Shown in pieces: positions 24,071-35,500 of a stretch of DNA of 64,000 nucleotides. Source of the DNA: Forficula auricularia (Eukaryota; Arthropoda; Insecta; Dermaptera; Forficulidae); NCBI GenBank assembly GCA_024734495.1, contig JALMQS010000085.1, positions 14,918,048-14,982,047 of the forward strand, in the 5' to 3' direction. The position numbers and the translations under genes are program-made. Under the pieces are notes generated by a model. It ran no database searches, had not been told where the DNA came from, and was given only the letters and a program-made list of their open reading frames with translations. Each line of letters begins with the position of its first letter. The first letter of the stretch is position 1.

Positions 24071-24445
24071 AATATTACATGGCATTATTGGATCAATTGA
24101 GTGCAGAAATCAAGAAAAAACGGCCCCACATTCAAAAGAAAAAAAGTGCCTCGTGTCACGTGTCACAAGTCGATGAAAACAATTGTTAAATTGGATGAAT
24201 TACGGTTTGAATTCCTTCCCCACCCACCGTACTCTCCAGATTTGGCCCCCAGCGACTACTGGCTTTTTGAAGACATGAAAAAGATGCTCCAGGGAAAGAA
24301 AGTTGGCTCAAATGAAGTGATTACCGAAACTGAGGCTTATTTTGAGAGCAAAGACAATCGTTTTACATAAAGGGCATTGAAAAGTTAGAGGAGCGTTGGA
24401 ATGAATGTATCACTCTTAAAGGAGAGTATGTTGATTAATAAAGTG
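24071..24445 (+). pseudogene. mariner transposase fragment, C-terminal part
   Basis: Translation gives MALLDQLSAEIKKKRPH, then CHKSMKTIVKLDELRFE, LPHPPYSPDLAPSDYWLFED and KKMLQGKKVGSNE, in mariner order. SPDLAPSDYWLF holds the third catalytic Asp (DD34D). The segment that should carry the second Asp before CHKS is altered, and the frame breaks near 24,368, after which the C-terminal ERWNECITL can be followed in another frame. The N-terminal half and the terminal repeats are absent, so this is a dead fragment. Confidence 0.85.
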
Positions 24446-24804
24446 GAATTTCTAAAAAAAAATTGTTTTTCTTAGTTAGAACGGAGACTTATTGAGTGAT
24501 GTGCTATGTAGCTAATAAAAGCTGATACTTGAAAGTACTAAAGTTCCACATTTTCAGGTCAAGTCTAAGCCTCATACTTCATACATTTGCTAAATAAAAA
24601 TAAAAAAAACAGCAAGTACGAGTTAGTCGCAATAAAAAAAAAATTTCTCAATCCATAGAAATCCGACTTTAAGAAATTCTGAAATCGAATATTTCAAAGT
24701 TTGTAATCTGTTAAAAATGTGTTTTTCTGTTTGAAGATTTTCTGGTCAAATTGATGATCCAAAGGTTTTCATTGAAGTGATCAGTAATAAATTGTCAACG
24801 CGTA

Positions 24805-25030
24805 TATCCCTATGACCTATGACATATTACATCTAGAGACTAGAACTCTCTTCCTCCGACCGTCCTCCCAGTAACATAATATAACCTTCAATCTTTCAAG
24901 ACACCCATCCACGAATACCTTCAACTCCGACCCAATCCCTAAATCTTATTTTCAAGATACAGGGATCCAACGCAGATTACCGAGGTTGTACCTTTTAGGT
25001 GCAACTTCTTGTATCGGTATCATTATAAAA
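24805..25030 (+). mobile_element. diverged 3' end of the Jockey/CR1-like family (third copy)
   Basis: YDLxSRDxNSLP-type coding relics (CTAGAGACTAGAACTCTCTT) are followed by AATACCTTCAACTCCGAC and a 3' end with TTGTACCTTTTAGGTGCAAC, matching the ends of the copies at 33,112-34,430 and 38,177-38,588. It is the most diverged of the three. Confidence 0.6.
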
Positions 25031-25044
25031 AAAAGTGAAGACAT

Positions 25045-25125
25045 TGGATGCAGTGACTAAGTCGCTTGACTTCGAATCGAGTTTACTCGAGATCGAATTT
25101 CACTTTAGTTAGAAGAAATTTCATC
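25045..25125 (+). repeat. tRNA-like SINE relic
   Basis: GGATGCAGTGACTAAGTCGC resembles an A-box region and GAGATCGAATTTC is B-box-like, about 50 bases apart. It follows directly on the retroelement end. No clear tail. Confidence 0.35.
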
Positions 25126-26065
25126 TTTGTTAAAAATGCAACCCCCCTCACTAAATTCAATGGGAAACCGCCCCTCTGATTTATTTCATATTTGATCAAT
25201 TATTTAAAGAAAACGGAATGAAATGGTGGGAAACCTAAATTCTCCCTGGGTGATCCAACAATTATTGCCAAATAATTGAGTCTTGGTAAATGTTTACATT
25301 TTCTTTTAATAGTATGAAATAAAAAAAAAACCTATACATTTTGGTATCATAATTTTAATGCTATGAAAATAATAATAATAATAATAATATCATTTATTAT
25401 TTATTGGGTGAAGTAAAAAGAAACTTTCCCCGGCACATAATATGTATTTGGTTGGCTATCTTTTGTTTTCATTTGTAAACACCTACATTCAAGATAACGA
25501 TTTTATGATTCACTGTTTCTTATTTAGATCGCTGCTTTAACAAACCGGAAATTATAATTTCGTGCCCGAATGGAATCAGTTAAAGGAAAATATCCGTTGG
25601 CGTTAAGTGGCCCATTAATAAGAATTTAGAAAATTAAATTATTAAATTAAAATAAAAGGTAAAATTATTCCATGCTTGTACTTTTTCGGCAAATAGTAAA
25701 TTAGCGATTTTGGTCAGAAATTAACTTGACCTAGAAAGTTCAAATTTGAGAGAGAGGTGCAATTTATTAATACAAACATGTCTGTCAAATTTTAGCTCAT
25801 AGTTACAACCATTCATATGATAGTTTGATGATTTTGTATTTTCTGAATTTTTTAAAGGTTGGCCGAATATCTAATCACTCATTCATTCTCAAAATACAAA
25901 CACCAGAACGAACGGAAGAAGATTTCGGGAATGATCCCTAGTACTATATACCATAGAGCGAAAATAATCGAATGGCAAGTCCCCGAACATTCTGAACTAG
26001 AAAATTTGGAACAAAAGTCCAAGTTTTATATACAAATTTTAGTTTTGAATTTGAAAACTTCCATA
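25126..26065. other. AT-rich DNA with one duplicated block
   Basis: Bases 25,345-25,545 match 58,945-59,140 (duplication). It includes an AAT microsatellite at 25,372-25,390. The frame at 25,859-26,074 runs into the next palindrome and is not supported. Confidence 0.45.
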
Positions 26066-26695
26066 CTAGTCTAAGAGCTGGTGACACATTTTGACTACAG
26101 ATTTGACCCAAATAGAAATAATGCGTAATAGTACCGTCTATGATAGTTGTACAAGGAATGGCCAGTCTGGCTGGCTGTAGCAGGTGGACCAGGTACTGCG
26201 CATGGTGTGAGTGCGGTAAAAATAGATATGTGTTAAAAAATATTTTTACCCACAATGAAATTATAAAAATTATAATTTATAGTCAACTATAAACATAATA
26301 TATTCACTCCAGACCATTTGAGTGGTGGGACGTGGAACCAGACCACCCCAAAGTGTATTTTTACAACATAAAAAAATATTTGATGCTATTTTTTTCATGT
26401 TGTAAAAATACACTTTGGGTGGTCTGGTTCCACGTCCCACCACTCAAATTGTCTGGAGTGAATATATTATGTTTATAGTTGACTATAAATTATAATTTTT
26501 ATAATTTCATTGTGGGTCAAAATATTTTTTAACACATATGTATTTTTTACCGCACTCACACCAGTAACTGGTCCACCTGCTACAGCCAGCCAGACTGGCC
26601 ATTCCCTGTACAACTATCATAGACGGTACTATTACGCATTATTTCTAGTTGGGTCAAATCCGTAGTCAAAATGTGTCACCAGCTCTTGGACTATA
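26066..26695. mobile_element. foldback element with about 300-bp arms
   Basis: Left arm (26,066-26,385) and right arm (26,395-26,695) are near-perfect inverted copies, including GGCCAGTCTGGCTGGCTGTA and its inverse. The loop is about 15 bases of AT. Immediately to the right begins another palindrome, so the two may have been one composite insertion. The frame at 25,944-26,255 on the minus strand lies in the arm and has no recognisable motif. Confidence 0.75.
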
Positions 26696-26698
26696 CAT

Positions 26699-26985
26699 AA
26701 CTTATGAGGAGAATTTTCTAGGTTAAGTTTCACAAAAAGGAAATATATTAAAACAAATGTATGTTTTTTGAGTTTGATTAGCTCGATATATATTTCGGGT
26801 TACTAGCCCATCTTCAGGAGTTCAAATAAAAACTTTTTTTTTTTTTTTTTTTTTTATTTGAACTCCTGAAGATGGGCTAGTAACCCGAAATATATATCGA
26901 GCTAATCAAACTCAAAAAACATACATTTGTTTTAATATATTTCCTTTTTGTGAAACTTAACCTAGAAAATTCTCCTCATAAGTTA
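26699..26985. mobile_element. PLE-type palindrome with two opposed hammerhead-like motifs
   Basis: Arms of about 130 bp meet at a T-rich centre (26,834-26,856). Each arm carries one hammerhead-like core, minus strand near 26,783-26,822 and plus strand at 26,863-26,901, followed by TAATCAAACTC and ending AAGTTTCACAAAAAGGAAAT. Arms are almost identical. Confidence 0.7.
26863..26901 (+). ncRNA. hammerhead-like ribozyme motif (extra base before helix II)
   Basis: CTGAAGA, extra T, helix II GGG/CCC, GAAA, AT-only helix III, C17. Helix I pairs CTC with GAG. The inverted arm repeats it on the other strand. Confidence 0.45.
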
Positions 26986-27107
26986 TTTATAATGTTTCAC
27001 CTAGAACCGACACCTAAATCCTTAAAAATTACTTGGACTATACCTTAATATAGAACTTTGGAATTAAAAACACTGCACATCCAAATTGATTTATTCAAAA
27101 ACAACCA

Positions 27108-27690
27108 AGAATTAGACAGATTTGAAATTATTTGCTCAAAATGATCTATTCCATGCCATCCTAGTTTATTGACCTTTTACACATGGCGACCCTGGTATCG
27201 TATACTATATGTAGGCTAAATCGTGACCCGCGTAATAATTTAAAGATAGCTGCCCGCATAAACTATTAATGTTTTTAAAAAGTATTATAGTAGTAGAATG
27301 CTAAATATACTTTTGATTAAAAAAATGAAAAATGAGATATAAAGATAATGAAGAAATATTGCTAAAAGGATAAATCACAATAGGTAAAAGTAATTACCAT
27401 TAAGATATTATGAACATTAGTAATAGTTGTGTTTCATAGAAAAGCAACCAAACACTCTTGATCATTGGAAACATGAGAATAATGATTGTTTTCCCCAATG
27501 AATGTGGTTAAATAAATAAAAATACTGGGAAAGATACATATCTGCATATGTAAAAAAGATTAAAGGATAAAAATCACGAACGTCAAATAAAAAGAACTCA
27601 CATCTCATAAACTAATTATTATAATTTTCTCGTGAATTAGTATTTCTTTAAGCAATTTACAGAAAACTTTCACTATTGATGCTATAGAAT
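27108..27690 (+). repeat. duplicated block also found at 59,290-59,720
   Basis: Long collinear match including TTTGCTCAAAATGATCTATT, GGATAAAAATMACGAACGTC and AAATAAAAAGAACTCACATC. It lies 1.8-2.4 kb upstream of the coding exon in both units and includes the best preserved non-coding stretches outside the exons, so it could contain an enhancer; nothing specific proves this. Confidence 0.75.
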
Positions 27691-27953
27691 TAGATGAAAG
27701 TTGAATGACCCGATGATTCTAATAATTAATTTGGGGTAAAAACAACCTTCCGCAAATTTTAGCGATTTGGAAATTTTGTGTTAGCAAACGGTTAAAGCTA
27801 AAAATTTAAAATTTGACAGGAAGTTTATTAATACGAACTTGAGTCCCAAATTGCAGCTCATTGGTTAAAGCAGTTCAATATAGTTCACTATATAGAAATT
27901 TTTTTCTTTCTGATTTTCAGCATTAGAAAACACAAACTCTAATTATTTATTTT

Positions 27954-29180
27954 TACTTTACCATACAGGGTATGATCAAGTATTGTAATCATGCATAAAA
28001 AAAGTGTTTCCTTTGCTTCTTTTTTTCAAAATATCTCAAAAACGGCTGAAACTATTTTGATGAAAAAAATTGGGCAAAACCATGGTATTTCGATCTACAA
28101 AAAAGCTCTAATAAGTAAACATCAAAAAATTTATATTTTTCAAAATAATAACTGTTTTGTCAAAATATCTGTTAGTCTGTTAGTCTGTGCGTTACCAAAT
28201 TTTGTGGACGAGCTAGCTCAAAAACTAGTGTGAATATCAAAACCAAATTTCGCATGTGGTTTTGCTGCATTGAGATTAAGAGCTGATTAGATTTTGGTGC
28301 TCATCGACCCAAAATTAAGAGGGGGAGGGGTTAAAATTTAAAATTATAATATTTTCAAACTAAAATAAACTGACACGTTCTGATGTGGCCATCTACTTGA
28401 CTTTACCATACAACCTGGCCCCTTACTTATATTTAATATTTAATAAAATTATTTATAATCATGTAAGGGAGGTTAGTTTTTGCATTTTTAGACTTATGGG
28501 GGCCCACTAATTATGTATAGAAAATTTGATTCATAGACCTAGATATAATTTCATTTTTTGGCCCTACAACCAAGTTTGGTATAAGGGCCTATATTTTCAT
28601 TTTTTGACCCCCCCCCATTTTGGGTGGTTAGTTTTTGCATTTTTAGTCTTCTGGGGTCTCACTGATCATGTATTAGTACAAAATTTGGTTGAGTTTGCTC
28701 AAATGGGCTATATTTTTAATTTTAACCTCCCTCCACACCCCTTAAAGTTGGGTCGATATGCACCAAAATCTAATCAGCTCTTAATCTCAATGCACAAAAA
28801 ACTACGTGTGAAATTTGGTTTTGATATTCACCCTAGTTTTTGAACTAGCTCGTCCACAAAAATTTGGTAACGCACAGACTAACAACCGGACTAACAACCA
28901 AACAGACATTATGACAAAACAGTTACTATCTCGAAAAATATAATTTTTTTGATGTTCACTTATTAGGGCTTTTTTGTAAACCGAAATGCAATGGTTTCGC
29001 TCAATTTTTTTAATCAAAATAGTTTCAGCCGTTTTGAGATATTTCGAAAAAAGAGCAAAAACACTTTTTTCATGCACGATTAAAATGAAAATTTAGGCCC
29101 TTGTACCAAACTCAACCAGAAGTGTATGGTAAAGTTAAGTGGATGGCCACAGAACGTGTCAATTTATTCTTTAAAAATAT
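27954..29180. mobile_element. complex foldback element, family F, copy 1
   Basis: The left end CTTTACCATACAGGGTATG and following 280 bases are inverted at about 28,790-29,090. The interior holds repeated blocks with CCAACTTTAAGGGG-like and GATGTGGCCATCTACTTGAC phrases. Related sequence is at 30,410-31,790, 41,130-41,540, 54,725-55,180 and a scrap at 6,660. Frames at 27,991-28,233, 28,526-28,843 and 28,802-29,077 lie in the arms and show similar peptides because the arms are inverted copies; I do not regard them as genes. Confidence 0.6.
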
Positions 29181-29439
29181 AATCATTTTGGCATCAGAAC
29201 GATCTTGATATTCATTTTGAGTCTTTGTTGGTCAAGCTGATGATCATGAAGATCTTAACGGTATGTAACATGATAATTTCATTAATATCGATGTAAAACG
29301 TGAATTATTTTTTGAGGAAAAGAATTTGTAAAGCATTTACTCAAGTCTTGAAAATAAAGATAAACTTTAATGAAATGCGCCATGGAAATCTGCTATTATT
29401 TTAGATGCTAATAAACTAAACATGTTGATTGTTTTTAAG

Positions 29440-29594
29440 GAATTGACGTGCCACTTGGACATTATACAATATGGGAATCTTCACTTGGAATGCGCTTTGT
29501 ACATCCAAAGCACGGATTGATGGGAAAACAGTAGTTGTTACCGGCTCAAATACAGGGATAGGAAAAGAAACTGTCTTGGACTTATACAAACGAG
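29440..29594 (+). CDS. SDR copy 1, first coding exon
   Basis: The acceptor AG is at 29,438-29,439; ATG is at 29,471, leaving 31 untranslated bases. It encodes residues 1-41 plus one base, including TGSNTGIG. The same acceptor, start and donor occur in copy 2, which fixes the start. Donor GTAAGA. Confidence 0.93.
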
Positions 29595-32500
29595 GTAAGA
29601 ACAATTATAATTAAATTAAAAATTATGTGATAATAATAATATTTACGAAGCAAGCGTTGCGAATCAAAACACAATTTTCAAAGTTTGTTTTTCTTTGTTT
29701 AAATAATTATTTTCTTTGAATATTGATGTATATGAGAAAAAGAATCCAAACAGATCTCTGACGTAACGCTATTAATTCAAGTTCAAAAAAATAAATTATT
29801 TTATCCTCTTTCCCAACCTTTGATGCTATTTTTTATCACTTACTTATAAAGTAAGAATGAATATTAATGAACATGCTTTAATATTAATTTTTAACTAAAT
29901 GAACTTTTTACCATGGCCCATCTATCCTACAATGTTAATCCTTGAATAGACTTACGCACTTTTTTATTTATTTGTTTTGAGCAATAGCTACTCAAGATAT
30001 CAATTAGAGATGAATAATTCAACTTACAGACGTAAATAATCCGGGTGCAGTTTGTAACTGTAGCGTATATGTTAAATAATGAAAATTAGCTTTGCTTTCG
30101 ACGGTAGTAAAATGTTTTTTGTTTGGTGTGATGGGAAATATTGTTATATTGCTTTTAGTTGCTCATAAACTCAATTATCCCATCTATATAGGGTACATAG
30201 TGTATAACAGTTGACTGTATATGGCTTTTTAAATAATATCTATTTTCTCAACAAAAAATATTGTTTTTAGGGTAATTATGGGCAGTAAAGCCGGGAAAAT
30301 ATAGGTCGTTAACATTCGATCGTATATACGCATTGGACCTATATGATTTTACCAGTGGCGAGCTGTGACTTTTTGAACCAGGGGATGCTGTTCAAAAAGT
30401 AACCTTCATATTTTTTACTTAACCATACAAGGTATGGTCAAGTATTATAATCGTGCATGAAAAAAGTGGTTTTTTCCTTCTTTTTTTCGAAATATCTCAA
30501 AAACGGTACGAAGTATTTTGATTAAAAAAATTGAGCGAAACCATGGCATTTCGGTTTACAAAAAGTCCTAATAAGTGAACATCTGAAATATTATATTTTT
30601 TGAGATAATAACTGTTTTGTCAAAATGTATGTTAGTCTGTCCGCTACCAAATTTTTTGTGGACGAGCTAGCTCAAAAACTAGTCTGAATATCAAAACCAA
30701 ATTTCACACGTAGTTTTGGTCCATTGATTTTTCGTTTATTGGGCCACGCAGGTGGGGGCCTCCACTAACAAGAAATATTTACATTATCGGGTGAATTTAA
30801 TTACAGGATTATTTACATGATTATAGGAATATTAACATAATATATTTACAAAAAAAATTTCTTTTTTCTTTTTTTTCTTTTTTTATATACAATTTCTATC
30901 GCATGGCGATTTCCCTATAAGTTCTCCTGTTGAAGCTGTAAAAGTTCATTAATGAACCCCTCATCGCCCTGAAGGTCATATCGTATAAAGTTCTCTGAGA
31001 AATTCCCAGGGCGACAAGGGGAGGCACCGCTTTATGCCACCACACTCCCTTCCACGAGAGTGTGATGGCTTCAACTCTCACAGAACCCGAGCCCACCCCA
31101 AACCTTGCCGCAATGTTGCTCACCAGACTGGAGTTGCCCTTATAATAATTGATTTTGTTTCTGTGGGCAACCCCAGTCCGAGGAGCGCTGACACTATCTG
31201 AACATCCAGAACCCACACCGTCCCCGACCCGTCCTTCGCCACGATGTCTGGCTTCCTGTTTCCGGCCGAGCTCTGATATAAATATTCGAGCTCGACCCGC
31301 ATTCCCTTTTTAATAAGTTCATCAGCCAGACGTCTCACCACCGCATCATGCCTCCTGAGCCTTCCATCGTGCGTCCTCCCACACGACTGGAGAATATGCC
31401 CTGTCGTCTCAGTTTTTAAGACCTGATTAGATTAGTGGTGCATATTGACCCAACTTTAAGGGGGGTGGAGGGGAGGTTAAAATTAAAAATATAGGCCATT
31501 TGAGCAAACTCAACCAAATTTTGGATACATAATCAGTGGACCCCCAGAAGTCTAAAAATGCAAAAACTAAACGCATAAAATGGGGGGGGGGTGTAGGGTC
31601 AAAAAATGAAAATCTAGGCTCTTGTACCAAACTCAACCAAATTTTGTATACATAATCAGTGGTCCCACAGTAATCTAAAAATGCATGATTATAAATAATT
31701 TTATTAAATATTAAATATAAGTGAGGGACCAGGTTGTATAGTAAAGTCAAGTGGATGGCCACATCAGAACACGTCAGCTTATTTTTTTATATTTTATTAT
31801 ATTCTTCGCTTTTTTTTGGAAATTTCATCGAATACTTATGGGCTTCATAGAATTTTTCGTTATTTATCACATTTAATATTAGATTTTATAGACACAGAAT
31901 GAAAATACTCTAAATGTTTTGAAATTTTAGGGATACCCGCATTAACATCATCCATGGTCACTGGATTTTACCTAAATCTTAAAAGTGTATATATGATTTT
32001 CCGATTAACAATTGACATTCGCCCAGAACCATTAAATTAAAGAAATTCTAACCCGAACATTTTCGGGAAAAATTAGGAAATATAATTGAAGTGCAGTTCT
32101 TGCATAAATGTTGTTTGAATATCATCTATTTTAATTTTGATATAATAGTGCAGGGGTCTTCAAACTATGCACCACGGTGCACAGTGTGCACCACGGAGAA
32201 CTTTCAGGTGTACCGCGACGATGTGGTCACTTTACTAAAAAAAATGTTACATCTTCAAAATAAATAAATAAAAAAAGCTATATAATAAAAAATCATTTGA
32301 ATCTAATCTAATTATTAGATAATTAAGCGGTATTACATGTATTATGTAAATTGTAAATATAGTGAAGTTGTTATTTTATACGTTTAGAAAGATGTGTACC
32401 GCGGAACTTTTAGTGAAAATTTGGTGCACCGATTGTGGAAAAGGTTTGAAGACCCCTGTTATAATCTGCCACTATTAGTTCAACTACCTGGAGTAAAGAT

Positions 32501-35500
32501 AGCCATATAAACTTTTTTTTAATTATTCCATGAAAATCAAGTTTTTATTTTTTCATAAATTGTCAATGAATATTATTCATATGTATAGAATAGATGTGAA
32601 TAATACTTTGAAGACTTTACAATATGATCTTCGCTCCTTTCGTAGTTATTCCAGGTAATTCTGAAACAAACAGAAAAGTATTTTAAAAAAATTATTAACG
32701 AAGGCAGTGTCAGAATTATTAAATATTATTAGATATAATTGAATGTATGTGAAAAGTGCTATCCCCATCCTTGAAAATTGAACCCAAGAGCCGAAATCGC
32801 TAAATGAAAACAACGTCGCGGCTAATTATTATTATTGCTATTTTTTTAGGTGGACATATCATCATGGCATGCAGAAATCTTGAAAAGACAAAAGCTGCAC
32901 AAAATGAAATCGAGAATTTAACAGCAGGAACTCCGAATTGTGGTTCCCTATCCTTTGTTCAATTGGACTTAACTTCTCTAGCATCGGTTCGAAAATGTGC
33001 TGAACAACTACTTAAGGATAATCCACAGATCAATATACTTATTAATAATGCAGGTATATATAAAAATATATTAATGATTTTTTTATATAAAGACCTTACT
33101 ATCTTCTACGACACTTAGAGTCAAATAAATTTATATCCGATAGTCAATACGGCTTCAGGCAATCCCGGTCGACCGGTGACATCCTAGCATATGTAACTCA
33201 TATCTGGAACAAAACCCTGGAGGCCGGGAATGAGACCCGCACGGTAGCTTTAGACATTTCAAAAGCCTTGGATATGGTCTGGCACCAAAATCTTCTTGCC
33301 AAATAGACCTCCTTCGGCCTTGCACCGAAACTCTGTAAGTTGCTCGAAAGTTTTCTTTCAGACCGTAGTATTAAGGTTGTCATCGATGGAATATCATCTT
33401 TCCCCTTCCACACCAACGCTGGAGTTCCTCAGGGATCGGTTATCTCCCCTACGCATTTTCTTATTTATATCAACGACCTTCTATACTTGCCCTCCAATCC
33501 GGTACATTGTTACGTAGATGACAGCACCCAACTTAACGCCCTTGCATCGCATAAAAACCGTGCAGACATTTCCTCCTCAATTAATTTAGACTTATGCAAA
33601 CTTAAAACTGGGGATCCCAAAACTTAGTTAACTTCAATGCAGTGAAAACTCAGTGTTGCCTTATTTCTAGGCGCGTCGACAGAAACCTTCCAAACATATC
33701 ATTCGACTCAAACTCACTAGATAAAATTTCAATGCTAGGCTTAACTCTAGGGTCTGACCACCTTTCATGGAATGACCATATCTCAACCACTGCTAAAGCT
33801 GCAGCGCGCAAGCTTGGTCTCCTATTTAGGTCTAGACGCGGTTATACTCCCAGTCAACTTCTTATACTGTATAAGGCTCAAATTCGTCCCTGTCTCGAAT
33901 ATGGCTTTCATCTGTGGAGTGGTGCCTCCAAGCATTCTCTTGCTACACTGGATGCAATTCAGAAGCGAGCAATTTAACTAATAGGAGACCCGGCTCTAAC
34001 CAACTCACTCGACTCCCTGACTCATTGAAGAACCGTTTTTGCCCTTTCCCTGTACTACAGATGCTATTACGGTGTCTGTTCAGTCGAGCTGAAACCAATT
34101 ATCCCCCCTAATGCCCTCTTTACGAGAAACACGCGGTTTTCAAACGCTCAGCACCCCTTCGCTGTCAAATTGGATAAAAGTCGAACAAGCGATTTCGCCA
34201 ACTCTTTTATCCCTATGACCTCCAGAGACTGGAACTCGCTCCCTGCCACCATCTTTCTCGCGACTTATAACCATCCGCTATTTAAGACCCGTATCCACAG
34301 ATACCTTCGACCCCCGCCCAGCCCATAAAATTCTTTCTTCTTCTTTTCACGATGGAGGGGCCAACCCAGGCCTTTAGGGGTTGCACCTTTTTGGTGTAAC
34401 TTCTTCTCTCATCATTTTCATAAAAAATCTTATCTTTTATTCATTTTTCACTTTAATTATTTTAATTTCTTTTTTCTTCTTAAATTAATAGAAATAAAAT
34501 ACCAAAGATATTATTTATATAATAAACATTCCATTTTTGAATTCCTTCATTTTTTGACATTTTTTAGTGTCCATCAATAAACTCTTCGTGGAAAATTTTG
34601 AAATTTTTTTGATCACCGGTTTAAAAGATATCGAATTACGGTTTTTCCTCCTAACTTCTACAAAAATGTTCCAAATTCATTTTATTTTTTTTTGAAATTT
34701 TGGATTTTTTACATATTTTTTTAGAAAAAATACAAAAAAATTATTTAAAATGTTTTTATAGGCGATTTTTGAGTTTGAAAATTTTAATCTTATTTTTGAA
34801 ACTGTATGTACCCTGATTTCGAGAATCTATATAGCCCCTATATAGTTACTATATAGTTTGAAACATTGTGCTACTAGGGTACTCTTCGATTTTTTTGATA
34901 ATTTTTTATTTTAAACTTCTATTAATTCTACAAATTTTAAGACCGGGTTGATAGTGGTCCTATGATAAAATATATAAATATAAATAAAAATAGTGGTCCT
35001 ATGATCATTTCTATTTTTTTTTTCGTTTTTTGAAAATTTCGAAAAAATTTTATTTGCTCTTAACCATTATTAAAACCTCTTTTTGGTATTGAGTTCTCTT
35101 TTTTTAGTTATTTCGAATTGATTATTTTTTGAAAGAAAGTCAAAATCAAAAATCGAAAATCGAAAAAAATAGTAATTATCATAGGAACACTATCAACCCG
35201 GTCTTAAAATTGCTAGAATAAAATGAATAGAAATGTAAAATAAAAAATTATTAAAAAAATCGAAGAGGACATAGAGTTTCAAAAACAAGATTAAAATTTT
35301 CAAACTCAAAAAATCGCATATAAAAACCCTTTAAATAATTTTTTTCCTTTATTTCTAAAAAAGTACCTATGTAAAAAAACAAAAATTTTAAAATAAAAAT
35401 TTTTGAATTTGGACCATTTTTAGAGAAGCTATGAGCGAAAACCCGAAATTCGATATCTTTTAAACCGGTTATCAAAAAAATTTCAAAATTAGCCAAGAAG

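Larger units (their letters stand above)
9296..33053 (+). repeat. segmental duplication, unit 1 (contains the complete SDR gene's 5' half)
   Basis: Blocks here recur in the same order and orientation in unit 2. Approximate pairs: 9,296-9,562 with 51,826-52,100; 12,726-12,861 with 52,903-53,011; 17,092-17,225 with 55,392-55,510; 23,325-23,750 with 57,165-57,565; 25,345-25,545 with 58,945-59,140; 27,108-27,690 with 59,290-59,720; 29,188-29,640 with 60,088-61,480 (interrupted); 29,738-30,060 with 62,471-62,770; 30,110-30,170 with 63,640-63,692; 31,985-32,585 with 63,715-64,000. The sequence between blocks is mostly transposons private to one unit. Exon 2 and beyond cannot be compared because unit 2 leaves the window. 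Confidence 0.85.

Noticed and set aside
24460..24500. Right end of the mariner element
   Set aside because: No inverted partner sequence exists on the left side of the transposase fragment.
25944..26255. 103-codon minus-strand frame
   Set aside because: Starts in ordinary DNA and ends inside a palindrome arm; no motif and no splice context.
28526..28843. 105-codon frame
   Set aside because: Lies in family F repeat; the similar peptides seen at 31,427-31,762 come from the same repeat on the other strand.
32804..33118. Gene starting with ATG at 32,804
   Set aside because: The first 15 codons are upstream of the acceptor AG at 32,848-32,849 and the last ones run past the donor; only 32,850-33,053 is SDR exon.
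33198..33416. Minus-strand frame in the reverse transcriptase region
   Set aside because: Antisense shadow of the retroelement coding sequence.
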